From the NCBI GenBank assembly GCA_031761405.1, contig JASEVX010000013.1, forward strand, positions 53,129,219 through 53,193,218: a DNA stretch of 64,000 nucleotides. The letters are read 5' to 3'. This DNA is from Serripes groenlandicus. Taxonomy: Eukaryota; Mollusca; Bivalvia; Cardiida; Cardiidae. Of this stretch, positions 23,001 through 29,742 are shown piece after piece (positions within the stretch are counted from its first letter, which is position 1; each line of letters starts with the position of its first letter). The translations under genes and the position numbers were made by a program. The notes beneath the pieces were generated by a model. That model had not been told where the DNA came from and made no database searches. It saw only the letters and a program-made list of their open reading frames with translations.

Positions 23001-26000
23001 CCCATCATGATACTCTTCCATTTACCAGTATAGCTCAACGACGTTAACCCATCATGATACTCTTCCATTTACCAGTATAGCTCAACGACATTAATCCATC
23101 ATGATACTCTTCCATTTATCAGTATACCTCAACGACGTTAACCTATCATGGTACTCTTCCATTTACCAGTATAGCTCAACGACGTTAACCCATCATGGTA
23201 CTCTTCAATTCACCAGTAAAGCTCAACGACATTAATCCATTATGATACTCTTCCATTTACCAGTATAGCTACACGACATTAACCCATCATAATACTCTTC
23301 CATTTACCAGTATAGCTCAACGACGTTACCCCATCATGATACTCTTCCATTTACCATTATAGCTACACGACATTAACCCATCATAATACTCTTCCATTTA
23401 CCAGTATAGCTCAACGACGTTAACCCATCATGATACTATTCCATTTACCAGTATAGCTCAACGACGTTACCCCATCATGATACTATTCCATTCACAAGTA
23501 TAGCTCAACGACATTAACCCATCATGCTACTATTCCATTTACCAGTATAGCTCAATGACGTTAACCCATCATGATACTATTCTATTTACCAGTATAGCTC
23601 AACGACGTTATCCCATCACGATACTCTTTCATTTAAAAGTATAGCTCAACGACATTAACCCATCACGATACTATTCCATTTACCAGTATAGCTCAATGAC
23701 GTTAACCCATCATGATACTATTCCATTCACCAGTATAGCTCAACGACGTTATCCAATCACAATACTCTTTTATTTAAAAGTATAGCTCAACGACGTTGAC
23801 CCATCATGAAACTCTTCCAGTTACCAGTATAGCTCAACGACGTTAACTTGTTTCAGACTTTGGTGCAAAAGATATAAATTATAAACACAAACATGCGTTT
23901 TCATCAAACTTAACCTGTGTGTCATTTATTTAGCTATGTCAATGAATAAATCTCTGCGTAAAAAAAGGAGAAAATCTTTATAAATTAAAATAGATCTATA
24001 TTTATTGAAAAGAGGTGAAAACATTGTGTTAAAAGTAAAATGTCTGTCAATGAGCCATTTCTCCGTTTGCAACAATGTTTAACAAGAGCGCATCGAAGCG
24101 AACGCCAACGCTCCTCCGTTTCTTTCTATGTTGAACAAAGGGACATTACTGAATTCTTATTAAACAGTTATGTAACTTGGTATAGACATGCGTATTGATC
24201 CTAGCAACATGTGTACTAAGTTTCATTTGAAAATAATTAATGTTTTTTGAGTTTTTAGATAAGGTTGAAGTTTTGTTACATCGCAGACGACGATGAAGTC
24301 TAGTGTATCACAATAGCCCGACTTTCTTTTTTCCGGAAAACAGACGGGCTAAAAATGTCGTGTTTTTTTTCAAATATATAATTTAGGTCAAAGGGAAGCA
24401 ATTCGGATTGGAGCGCGGGGTTGAAAGTTTTTTTGATCTGGGGCTTTAGCCCCTGGTAATAGAAGTAATACCATTGTTTTCGGAGTTGGTAGCATGCCAA
24501 TTGCTGTTAGCACAAAACAACGCTAGAAAAATTGCGCGAGAAAAAGAGTTCATCATGGATTCAACAAAACTGCATTTAAAAGGTTAGGATCTCCCCCATA
24601 AATATAATTTTAATGTTGTTCGAACATCAGTGAAAAACTTAAAGCGTTAAGGAATTATACTACAACTACTACTACTACTACTACTGATACTACTACTTAT
24701 ACAACAACTACTACTACTGATAATACTACTTCTACTACTACAACAACTACTGATGCTGCTACTTCTACTGATGATTTGCCGTGAATAATTTTAATTCAAC
24801 ATGAGTTCAAATTACTCTGGATGACTACGAAGTGCTAAGAAATACAAGACTGTTGGATCGATATTAATCATCGTACTGTTTGGAGAAATATTCTTATTCT
24901 TAACATGTTGTTATCGACTATTTCACATTCATTTCTGCACTACTATTTCTTACTTATTCAGTACAACTATGTTAATACGGTGTTCATTTAATTGTTTCTT
25001 TTAAATAACAAATATTCAATTCACTTGAATTGATGAATGACTACTGTGTTCAAGTACTATACATGTTTGATAAACTTGTTATTTATCAACATAACCATTT
25101 ATTAATTCAAAATACATATATACGTTCTTATTAAAGATTGGTCGTCACTGCAAGGTCGAAGATCATCTGACGAATTCCTAGGTAGAATTCTTTATATAAA
25201 TAACAAGGATAGGTGTAAAGATGTAATCAACTAGCTTTCTCTGTGACACGGTAACTGCACTGTACACTTTGACAGGCGTGGTTAACCTGCACATAGATTG
25301 GTATGATTGATTACATCTGACCGAAAAATAATGGATTAATTTCCATAAGGCAGTTAGGCAATTACTATAAATAACCACTGAAATGATATGAGAACAGGCA
25401 GTCTGGCCGTGGGTTTTAGGACATGTACCTATCTTAATAAACGAGTTGAAATATATTATGAGTTGTTACTTTGTTACATAACCCCTCACCTGAATCTGCA
25501 TTGTTTGGGAAAGCCTTTAATTGCCTTTGGCAGCGAAAGTGTTAACCCTTTCCCTCATATAGACGCTTTCTGATACTGCAGCAGACAGCTTTTTGAAAAC
25601 ATAGTGACAAAAGAAGAAATTGCTCAAAACGAGCAATTTCTCCTTTTACCACAATGTTTTTCACTTTTAGTCATAGGTTCTCCACTAAATTATAGAGATT
25701 TTTCTAAATGTTTGACAAAATATGTTCAAAGTCGTCTGCAGAATTGTCGTATGAGGGAAAGGGTGAAATAAATTGAGATGACATTTTTGCATAGATAACG
25801 TAATCGTTTTAGGTCTGTCGGTGAATACATGTCATTGACCCAATTATCGTCATGAGTCTGGCTTATAGGTTTTTTTTTTTTATTGCATATGCGAATTATT
25901 AAGATACAGAGGAGTGCGAGCATACGGACATTTATATCTGGGCCTTCAGTGTCTGCCATCATTTACAAGGTCTTTATGAGTTTTGCTTTATTTGTTTGTA

Positions 26001-26209
26001 TGGTGATTAAGGCCGCTTTCAACAATTTGTCAATCATTGTGTTTTTGGAGTAAGTTAAAAAGCACTACTGGTCCTTCATTTAGCCTGACATCAGCGAATC
26101 AGTCGTTAAGCTATATCACGAATCCTGAAGGATTGATTGATTGATTAATTGATTGCTTGCTTGCTTGATTGATGGATTGATTGATTAATTGTTGATTGAT
26201 TGTTGATTG

Positions 26210-26251
<42 letters not shown>

Positions 26252-27151
26252 GATTGATTGATTGGGGTTTAACTCTGTATTCAACAATTTTGTAGTCATA
26301 TCACGGAGACCAGTTCACATACTCAGTCGTTTCTTGGTGTTCCCACACAAGTAAACCACACAACAAACTTTCAGAACAACTGGCTACGTTTCCACATAGA
26401 CAGTTAAACAGCCCAATGGTGAAAGACGAATGACGCAGGTGAATCCTGAAGGAAGCCATCATATTACTGTTTTTTAAGTCTTAGGTATGACCCGACGAGG
26501 AATCGAATATCTGTAGATGCTGCTTCTTTTTTTTTTTTTTTTTTTTTTTTTTCCAAACTTTATTTGCCACGTCCATAGGTATGGAGAGGTCCTGGCCATC
26601 CTCTCTCATACCTTACATCAATATTTTTCAAATTTATCATAAGAATATAATAATATATACATACATACAAATGTTTTTTAAAAATAGTTTTTTTATTTTC
26701 ATCTAAACCCCAATCATGCTGAATTGTGTTGTATAACAGTATTTCTCTGATTTGCGGATGATATCATTTTTTTTATTGTTCATTTTATTCTTTAGAGATT
26801 TTCTAAAACTGCTTCTGACGTAAAACAAAATTAATGATACGTCCCACGGGAAAACCAACATTGTGGACTCTGAGTAAAGTTTCGACAAGGATCAGCTGCG
26901 CAGGCTATCCCGGGCATACACTTTTTGGACTGCGCAGGCTGATCTGGGTTGACACATTACGCAGATTACATAATGTTAGATTTCTCGTGAAGCAGTTCAT
27001 TCGTAATCTCTCGGGTTTGTAAGAAGCTTAACAGTAGATGTAGAATATATCAGTTTTAAGTAAATCTTACCCAAATTCCAACGGCTAAAATAACACAAAA
27101 GTACAGCACTATAACAAGTCTATCCGCCCAGTGAGAAATCCCTCGTTCCAT
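7802..27151 (-). CDS. SLC5 (SGLT-like) sodium/solute cotransporter gene, core exons missing
   Basis: Nine coding exons can be joined: 27151-27071, 20569-20498, 17821-17686, 17097-16990, 15892-15742, 12465-12297, 10870-10655, 9184-8989, 8040-7802. All have GT/AG borders, all phases agree, and no exon has a stop or frameshift. Diagnostic family motifs are FFLAGRSM (exon 2), [15 protein letters not shown] and [10 protein letters not shown] (exon at 17.7 kb), [19 protein letters not shown] and FTMDIW, GRLFNY and FWKRTTE, and a C-terminal membrane helix ending GFYR. The family imports sugars, inositol, anions or vitamins with Na+ across the plasma membrane through a LeuT-type fold of 14 helices. 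The visible exons give about 455 residues; SGLTs have about 660. The missing part would lie between exon 2 and the exon at 17,821 and would encode TM1-TM6, including much of the Na+ and substrate sites. LTWWTRHS-type and Cys-rich loop motifs favour the SGLT branch; the substrate is not inferable. It is either a pseudogene made by internal deletion or a gene with a mis-assembled gap. Confidence 0.85.
8160..8590 (+). repeat. Dispersed element with internal inverted repeat, copy A
   Basis: Starts with a foldback of roughly 40-bp arms (8,163-8,265: GTTCAAGAAATCTGTTATTA against its complement). A body follows with GACCGATACTGGTCCCTTTA and TTAGATCGGATACAAGCATT. An inverted-orientation copy lies at 15,280-15,625 in another intron of the same gene. 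Confidence 0.65.
8785..8950. mobile_element. Palindromic miniature element copy
   Basis: Begins AACCCTTTCCCACA, contains AAAAGGAGAAATTGCTC and ends with AAAGTCGTCTGCTGCAGATT. It belongs to the family described at 25,545-25,772. Confidence 0.65.
8989..9184 (-). CDS. SLC5 penultimate exon (cytosolic linker)
   Basis: The acceptor ACATTTAAG precedes CTTTTAGGC, and the donor is GTAAGA after GTCGACAC. It reads [15 protein letters not shown], matching the conserved LTWFTRH-like segment after TM12 of SGLTs, then a variable hydrophilic linker. A second AG closer to the coding block (TTTTAG) would break the frame, so the upstream AG was chosen. It is 196 bp and ends in phase 1. Confidence 0.85.
9205..9590. 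other. Intron, no feature recognised
   Basis: AT-rich intronic DNA; no repeat or exon recognised. Confidence 0.4.
9595..10655. repeat. Intronic tandem array made from the 3' edge of the neighbouring SLC5 exon
   Basis: Four diverged copies of about 140-165 bp lie directly next to the real exon end. Key words are GTCAGTCC (9,735; 9,905; about 10,360; 10,498; real exon copy 10,661), then GACAGCAGAGT and GACGGTCACCACTAA. These correspond to the last 55-70 coding bases plus donor of the exon at 10,870-10,655. A SINE (9,955-10,250) has split one unit. Confidence 0.75.
9955..10252 (+). mobile_element. Full-length tRNA-derived SINE
   Basis: The head has A-box TAGCTCAGTCGGTAGC and B-box GTTCGAATCCCGG at tRNA spacing. 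The body has GTCATTCGTCTTCCACCAAT and AAAAGCAGCCAGTTGCTTGG, and the tail is CCGTGATGTGACTGA, CGGCGTTAAACCCC, (CAAT)n. It is the best copy in the window and was used to recognise the others at 26.2, 32.3, 37.2, 37.5, 62.4, 62.8 and 63.1 kb. Several spurious short frames cross it. Confidence 0.85.
10655..10870 (-). CDS. SLC5 exon, TM11-TM12
   Basis: The acceptor TTACTTTAG precedes GGTGCGTTT; the donor GTATAT follows ACTGAG. It is 216 bp, phase 0 to 0. It reads [20 protein letters not shown], then a loop with [12 protein letters not shown], then [10 protein letters not shown] and a hydrophobic helix. SGLTs have GAFWGL, a PxPxCG...D.RP loop and HYLYFA at the same places. Confidence 0.9.
11046..11392. 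repeat. Two-copy tandem repeat, about 172 bp
   Basis: Two copies (from 11,046 and 11,217) share TTACTTTTCACAATAATA, GGCGATGATTTCAATCGG and ATCCGTTGAGACATT. Intronic. Confidence 0.8.
11665..11830 (+). mobile_element. tRNA-derived SINE, short or degenerate
   Basis: A-box GTGGTGTAGATGTAGAGCG and B-box AGAGTTCGAATCCCG, then GCGCGAGTACTGGTTAAG. The tail is not clear. Confidence 0.55.
12015..12105. mobile_element. Partial palindromic miniature element
   Basis: Has CAGCAAACGACTTTAAAAG and GGCGTCAGAAAGCGTATG, the end blocks of the GAAATTGCTC family without its centre. Confidence 0.35.
12145..12290. repeat. Short tandem repeat with CACGTG in each unit
   Basis: Four units of about 31-34 bp built on GCACGTGATCCCAATGTCAC lie immediately downstream (minus sense) of the donor at 12,296. 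Each unit holds a CACGTG E-box. Confidence 0.75.
12297..12465 (-). CDS. SLC5 exon, TM9-TM10
   Basis: The acceptor AAATTTCAG precedes G-TTATTTACC; the donor GTGAGT follows GAAATG. It is 169 bp; its first base completes an Arg codon started in the 15,742 exon. It reads [19 protein letters not shown], then [17 protein letters not shown] and [13 protein letters not shown]. SGLTs have QGGQLFDYIQSITSYL and FWKRVNE here. Confidence 0.9.
12565..12886. mobile_element. Non-autonomous TIR element, about 320 bp
   Basis: Inverted ends AAAGGTGCTGAACTTCAG and its complement (CTGGAGTTCAGCACCTTT, one mismatch) bound 322 bp of non-coding DNA. The flanks are themselves a direct repeat (ACCATTAAAGCWTAACCGTA on both sides), so the element sits inside an earlier duplication. 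Confidence 0.7.
12990..13435. other. Intron, no feature recognised
   Basis: AT-rich; no exon of the SLC5 gene is expected or seen here. Confidence 0.4.
13440..13590. mobile_element. Palindromic miniature element copy
   Basis: AAGAAGAAATTGCTCACC and GAACAATTTCTCCGTTTG flank the centre, and GAAAGGGGTTAA marks the right end. Confidence 0.6.
13600..14780. other. Intron with minor repeats
   Basis: A perfect 10-bp hairpin, GTGGCGATTG-GTTGA-CAATCGCCAC, lies at about 13,777-13,801. Two direct copies of GCAGATAATAAATATCAT lie at 14,063 and 14,191 (period about 128 bp). No exon seen. Confidence 0.5.
14800..15010 (+). repeat. Fragment of the TGACCTAGTTTTT-type dispersed repeat
   Basis: Has AATATGGCCTAACGACCT, GAACACATCATGACCAATTT and AACATTCTGGCAAA, the phrases of the 3,690-4,180 repeat. 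Confidence 0.45.
15280..15625 (-). repeat. Dispersed element, inverted copy B
   Basis: Reverse-complement relative of 8,160-8,590, with TATCCGATCTAATATAC, AAAGGGACCATTATCGGTCA and CATTTCTTGAACTCGTTT. The two copies face each other across about 7 kb of SLC5 introns. Confidence 0.65.
15742..15892 (-). CDS. SLC5 exon, TM8
   Basis: The acceptor CATTTAAG precedes GATTACGTG; the donor follows GGAAG (GTATTA). It is 151 bp. It reads [20 protein letters not shown], then [12 protein letters not shown] and [10 protein letters not shown]. The family pattern is GLRGLML...MSSLTS.FNSAST.FTMDI. The hydroxyl residues of the Na2 site in the TM8 T-S pair are kept. The usual NSAS is NGES. Confidence 0.92.
15898..15990 (-). 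mobile_element. SINE tail next to a splice acceptor
   Basis: On the minus strand: ACGTGATATAACTGAAATAC then GTTGAAAGCATTGTAAAACA. This is the 3' part of a mollusc-type SINE, ending about 10 bp before the AG of the 15,892 exon. Confidence 0.6.
16690..16800. mobile_element. Partial palindromic miniature element
   Basis: TAGAGGTTTTTCATAAGATAAT, AAAGTTGTCTTCTGCAGATT and GGGAAAGAGTTA form the right half of the family. Confidence 0.5.
16855..16965. repeat. Two-copy tandem repeat, about 60 bp
   Basis: GTACAAAGGTCAGGATCAG and TCGTGTTATWCTTGCA occur twice. Confidence 0.7.
16990..17097 (-). CDS. SLC5 exon, Cys-rich extracellular loop
   Basis: The acceptor TTTCATAG precedes ATCTAGTA; the donor GTAAGT follows CCCGTTG. 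It is 108 bp, phase 1 to 1. It reads [20 protein letters not shown], then [16 protein letters not shown]. SGLTs have the same Cys spacing and IAYP..V.ELMP.G. Confidence 0.92.
17060..17525. repeat. Intronic tandem array made from the 5' edge of the neighbouring SLC5 exon
   Basis: Besides the real exon edge (TTCACAAATATCGGGGTCC, ACTAGATCTATGAAATAAA), four degenerate copies follow at about 17,131, 17,202, 17,378 and 17,455. Each has a CACAAAT-like word, a GGGTYT/GTCYGT word, a (TAC)(GCG)AT word, TATG-AATAAA and A-rich AGAAAATTATAGAAA filler. Confidence 0.7.
17686..17821 (-). CDS. SLC5 exon, TM7
   Basis: The acceptor GTTATTCAG precedes GTACTGGTA; the donor GTGAGT follows TTTACAG. It is 136 bp, phase 0 to 1. 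It reads [20 protein letters not shown], then [19 protein letters not shown]. SGLTs have QVIVQRSLAAKNLSHAKGG and [10 protein letters not shown]. In family members the preceding exon ends WYWCTDQ, which is not found upstream. Confidence 0.93.
18985..19110. mobile_element. Palindromic miniature element copy
   Basis: CAGTTTGGCAAAAGGAGTAA, TTGCTCATTATGA and GTCTGCTGCAGATGC. Confidence 0.6.
19385..19545. mobile_element. Palindromic miniature element copy, degenerate
   Basis: GTAGCAGATGGCGTTTGAAA, ACTTTGTGGCAAAAG, and AAAATCGTCTG at the right. Confidence 0.5.
20388..20470. repeat. Near-perfect 83-bp palindrome
   Basis: Two 41-nt arms, identical when reverse-complemented, are separated by one base. 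The left arm begins GTCTCGTTTAAAATC and the right arm ends GATTTTAAACGAGAC. Outside the arms CACAGGT occurs on both sides in inverted order, so the symmetry may extend about 15 bp further with mismatches. It lies 27 bp downstream of the exon 2 end (minus sense). Confidence 0.97.
20498..20569 (-). CDS. SLC5 exon 2
   Basis: The acceptor CCTATTTCAG precedes ACGCTATGC; the donor GTAAGTAC follows TGGTTTGTA. It is 72 bp, phase 0 to 0. It reads [20 protein letters not shown], then PWFV. SGLT genes have a 72-bp second exon with [12 protein letters not shown] (from memory). Confidence 0.9.
20600..21330. other. Intron 1, low-complexity AT-rich
   Basis: Poly(T)/poly(A) runs at 20,820-20,870 and 21,105-21,123; open frames here are compositional. 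Confidence 0.6.
21335..21535. mobile_element. Palindromic miniature element copy
   Basis: ACACTTTCCCAAATGCAGAC, GGCTTTCGAAAACACTGCGA, and GTCCGCCTGCTGCAGATTTG at the end. The central hairpin is degenerate. Confidence 0.6.
21790..21970. mobile_element. Palindromic miniature element copy
   Basis: CAGATGGCTTTAGAAAAC, AAAAGGAGAAATTGCAC, AAAGTCGTCTGCTGGAG, and GGGAAAGCGT at the right end. Confidence 0.6.
22190..23850. repeat. 47-bp minisatellite array, about 35 copies
   Basis: Units are built on CTCAACGACRTTAACCCATC, ATGATACTCTTCCATTTACC and AGTATAG. In the first half, two unit types alternate (ACTAGTATACCT-AAACGACG versus TTCACCAGTATAGCTCAACG), giving a 94-bp dimer. The right half is more uniform, with single 47-bp units. 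It lies in SLC5 intron 1. Adjacent units have no spacers, so it is not a CRISPR array. Confidence 0.97.
23990..24360. repeat. Miniature element scrap plus dispersed repeat
   Basis: 24,005-24,085 carries ATTTCTCCGTTTGCAACAAT. From 24,090 an AACAAGAGCGC...GCTCCTCCGTTTCTTT block runs to ATCACAATAGCCCGACTTTC. That tail resembles the end of the 3,690-4,180 repeat. Confidence 0.45.
24655..24780. repeat. ACT trinucleotide microsatellite
   Basis: Interrupted (ACT)n runs with GAT and ACA variants. Confidence 0.9.
24781..25540. other. Intron 1, no feature recognised
   Basis: AT-rich DNA without recognisable exon or repeat. Confidence 0.4.
25545..25772. mobile_element. Palindromic miniature element, best copy
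   Basis: Inverted ends are AACCCTTTCCCTCATA and TATGAGGGAAAGGGT. Subterminal CTGCAGCAGAC faces GTCGTCTGCAG. The left half has a perfect hairpin, GAAATTGCTC-AAAAC-GAGCAATTTC. It is about 225 bp and non-coding. At least 15 diverged copies occur in this window, which points to a high-copy MITE-like family. Confidence 0.85.
26125..26475 (-). mobile_element. tRNA-derived SINE, 5'-truncated, with (CAAT)n tail
   Basis: From 26,270 leftwards on the minus strand it ends in a long (CAAT)n tail (26,125-26,266 reads ATTG repeats on plus). The body has CGTCTTTCACCATTGGGCTG and GTGATATGACTAC. The minus-strand frame of (SINQ)n crossing it is the microsatellite in translation. Confidence 0.75.
26526..26553. 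repeat. Poly(T) tract
   Basis: About 28 T in a row, probably the tail of a retroposed element on the minus strand. Confidence 0.8.
26833..27012. mobile_element. Miniature inverted-repeat element copy
   Basis: CGTCCCACGGGAAAACCAAC, ATTGTGGACTCTG, GCGCAGGCTGATCTGGGTTG, then AATGTTAGATTTCTCGTGA. It is related to 6,385-6,670 and 27,625-27,905 and lies 60 bp downstream of SLC5 exon 1. Confidence 0.65.
27071..27151 (-). CDS. SLC5 exon 1 with start codon
   Basis: ATG at 27,151-27,149, then [20 protein letters not shown] and ILAVGIW, followed by donor GTAAGA. The hydrophobic stretch is the first membrane helix (TM0) of SGLTs; W27 joins exon 2 in phase 0 to give GIW-TLCK, like GLW-SMWK of the family. 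The 5' UTR and promoter are not resolved. Confidence 0.85.
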
Positions 27152-27498
27152 CGCCAAGATTATCCGAATTACGGTTTATACCGGGAACTTCCCTCAGATA
27201 TTTGCCACTGGTTATTCCGGGAAGTCACGTCTAAGTTACTGATTATCCAGGGTACTTTTGTCAAATAATTACCACGGGGCCTCAAATACGTCAACAAAAA
27301 CACGACTATCTATATTTGAATGTTATGTTTAAATGCTACTTTTATTCGATACCACAAACCACATGTTTCTACTGAAAGGGACCGTACAGTTATCGCAAAC
27401 TTGATGCCCGAAAGAAAATACTGGAAATGTAGCAAATTTAAATGTAAATCGGCGAATCTATCTCTAATTAATAGACCCATACGATGGTTTACGACTAC
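27152..27498. other. Intergenic, presumed SLC5 promoter side
   Basis: No TATA box or repeat is clearly visible. This short gap separates the SLC5 start from the triplicated TRIM-like region. Confidence 0.35.
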
Positions 27499-27624
27499 CT
27501 AAAACGTCGAGCCGTCGGTCTCAACTATACTGACTGTGCCATGCGGTCTGCAGTAACTCTTCGGTGTCATCCCATTGCACGCGTATATCAACAATGTACA
27601 TGTTTATATTCGTGTTCAATGACA

Positions 27625-27905
27625 TAACTGAGCCGTACCACGAATAAAACAACATTGTGGACTCTGCGTAAAGTATTGACCCGGATCAGCCTAAGCATCC
27701 CGCGCTGGCTAACCCCGGACAGACACTTTTCCCCTCATGTGGATTTTCTGTTTCAGGAATCATTACTCTATACCTCTTTCTCCCGGAGACGGAATGTGTC
27801 GGCCCGGATTAGGATGTGCGGACTGCGCAAGCTGATCTGAGTCGATACATTACGGAAAGTCGATAATGTTGGATTTCTCGTGGGTCGACTCATATGCATT
27901 TCGTT
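27625..27905. mobile_element. Miniature inverted-repeat element inserted in unit 1
   Basis: TGAGCCGTACCACGAATAAA at the left faces TTTCTCGTGGGTCGACTCAT at the right. Internal ACATTGTGGACTCTGCGTAA. Absent from the matching places of units 2 and 3, so it inserted after duplication or was lost there. Confidence 0.75.
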
Positions 27906-28836
27906 AATTTATACTCTTACTTAACATTGAACAATAAACTCTTTCAGCGTCGAATTTCCTAAAATAAAGTGTTCTATGTTCAAAACCAGCCGACTCTATT
28001 TGTCATGTTATAAGACTTTGACATATTTTGAAAACTAAAAGCCTAAAGGGCAAACAATGCAGATTTCAGGTGAGACATCTCTTTAAAAGCTGCATTCCCT
28101 GAATCTGTATTGTTTGCAAAAACCTCAATATAGCCATTGACTCTGAAAGAAGAAATAGAGAATTATAACAGACCAGTTAGACGAGTGACTACTGCACTAG
28201 TTCATTTTACAAGGAGCGTACCAGAGTAAACCTTATTAACATCCATTTGGTTAAACTTAAGATATCAAAGTCCATTTAAAACATTATATCTCAATACTTC
28301 ATGACACACTCGATTTGTCTATTTACACTTGCCTTGCAGTATCCACTATTATGTCCGCAAATTACACGAAATCCATTGCGAAAGGTATTTTGTATGACCT
28401 CGTCGGGGATCGAACACTTTGAGCACGGATCTTAGATGCTTAAAGCATTAAGCACCAGTGAATCGTCTGTCAAACACATGTATCGTTTATACGTTCGATA
28501 AAAAACATATGGTGCGTGGCGTCCACAGCAGACGTTTTCTAAAAGCTATATGAGAAAAGGGAGAAAATATTCATCTCAATTCATCTTTATTCAAAAATGC
28601 TTTCGATACAGTCTTAATATCTCTCTCTACACGACGTTTGCTTGGCTATTATTAACCTGTCTCCTGCATTATATCATAAACATAAGAATTGTTGCAAGGG
28701 ATGAAATTTACTAATTTAATTGTGTTAGATCACAGTAAATGCAAACTCATAACTGTTTAATTCGTGCAATCTTGATACATCTGGAGCTGCGTCGAGGGTA
28801 AATGGGACTGTTTTATATATATTAACTGTTTGACAC

Positions 28837-29035
28837 TCATTTAAATGTGTGTATCCTCAGCCTCGTCGAGCCTTCATTTTTAACATATTCAAGAAGGTCG
28901 TTTCTTCCAAGGCGTGGTTCAAAAAGTTTAAGTTCGTCCCCCAGTTTCCAAAGGTCAAAGGTTACTGTTTTTCTATCACGTGTTTGTACTGTTATCTTTT
29001 CACCTTTTCCCATATACAGACGCGGAGATGCGTTT
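28837..29035 (-). pseudogene. Relic minus-strand terminal exon, copy 1 (frame open)
   Basis: The minus-strand frame reads VTFDLWKLGDELKLFEPRLG, then RNDLLEYVKNEGSTRLRI and HTFK-stop (TGA 28,839-28,837). Copies at about 46,352-46,500 and 53,850-53,995 keep the same frame without indels, although copy 2 has two stops. I do not recognise the family. The likely 5' border is an AG near 29,010-29,020. It reads away from the TRIM-like gene. Confidence 0.45.
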
Positions 29036-29659
29036 AAACGTGTCTGACTGTGTGAACAGATTAAACAACGATACATCTTCATCTGTTATTATATACTAGT
29101 TTGTGTATTTATAGCTTTGTTTACCTCTTTGAGTAACGTAGTTACGTATATAGATTTGTTTGATTTTTTCCTTTATTTCCCCCATATATTTGGAGATTTC
29201 TTTACATACAAATAAATACAAGTTACGAATATAACAATTTAACAAATCAATGGAAAGACATATTTCTTTCACCCAAGCTGACATGTTATCATTCTTCATT
29301 CACTCACACTCTCATACGCACAAACACTCATTCGCTCATTCACGAATTAACACACGGCATATTATGTTTTCAAAATGTACATTGAGCCCGTATTTACTAG
29401 ATTATAGTTTGTGTTGGAATTCTAACATTTCTCTAGTACAGACGATGTTTACCAATTTTGCAGCAAACGACTTTTGAAAATGCGTAATGAAAGTAGTTAA
29501 AATGATGTGAATTTGTATCCTTTCCCATTAGTGCTTTCAACTTCTTATTTCAAGTTTAAACGTGACACGTGTTGTGTAAAGTTGTTTAAAGCAGACGACT
29601 CTTTAAATAGGTTATCAGTTGAAGGGTTACATGTATCACATACTTGGTGTAAACGTGTT

Positions 29660-29665
29660 TATAAA
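29660..29665 (+). promoter_or_regulatory. TATA box of TRIM-like copy 1
   Basis: TTTATAAAGGATCATG; TATAAA starts 83 bp before the ATG at 29,743, the same distance as in copies 2 and 3. Confidence 0.6.
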
Positions 29666-29742
29666 GGATCATGTTCAATAGTTAATTTTACCATTTGGAA
29701 TGTGTATTGGACTTAAATATTATTTTGTCATTTTCTTTCGAA

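Noticed and set aside
22190..23850. CRISPR-like appearance of the regular array
   Set aside because: Eukaryotic context, contiguous 47-bp units and no unique spacers; it is a minisatellite.
26111..26299. Minus-strand frame of SINQ repeats
   Set aside because: Translation of an (ATTG)n SINE tail.
29250..29477. Open frame of 75 codons with ATG upstream of TRIM-like copies 1 and 2 (29,250 and 46,762)
   Set aside because: Near identity only reflects recent duplication; it is disrupted in unit 3 and has low-complexity HSHSHTHKHS composition. It may be 5' flank only.
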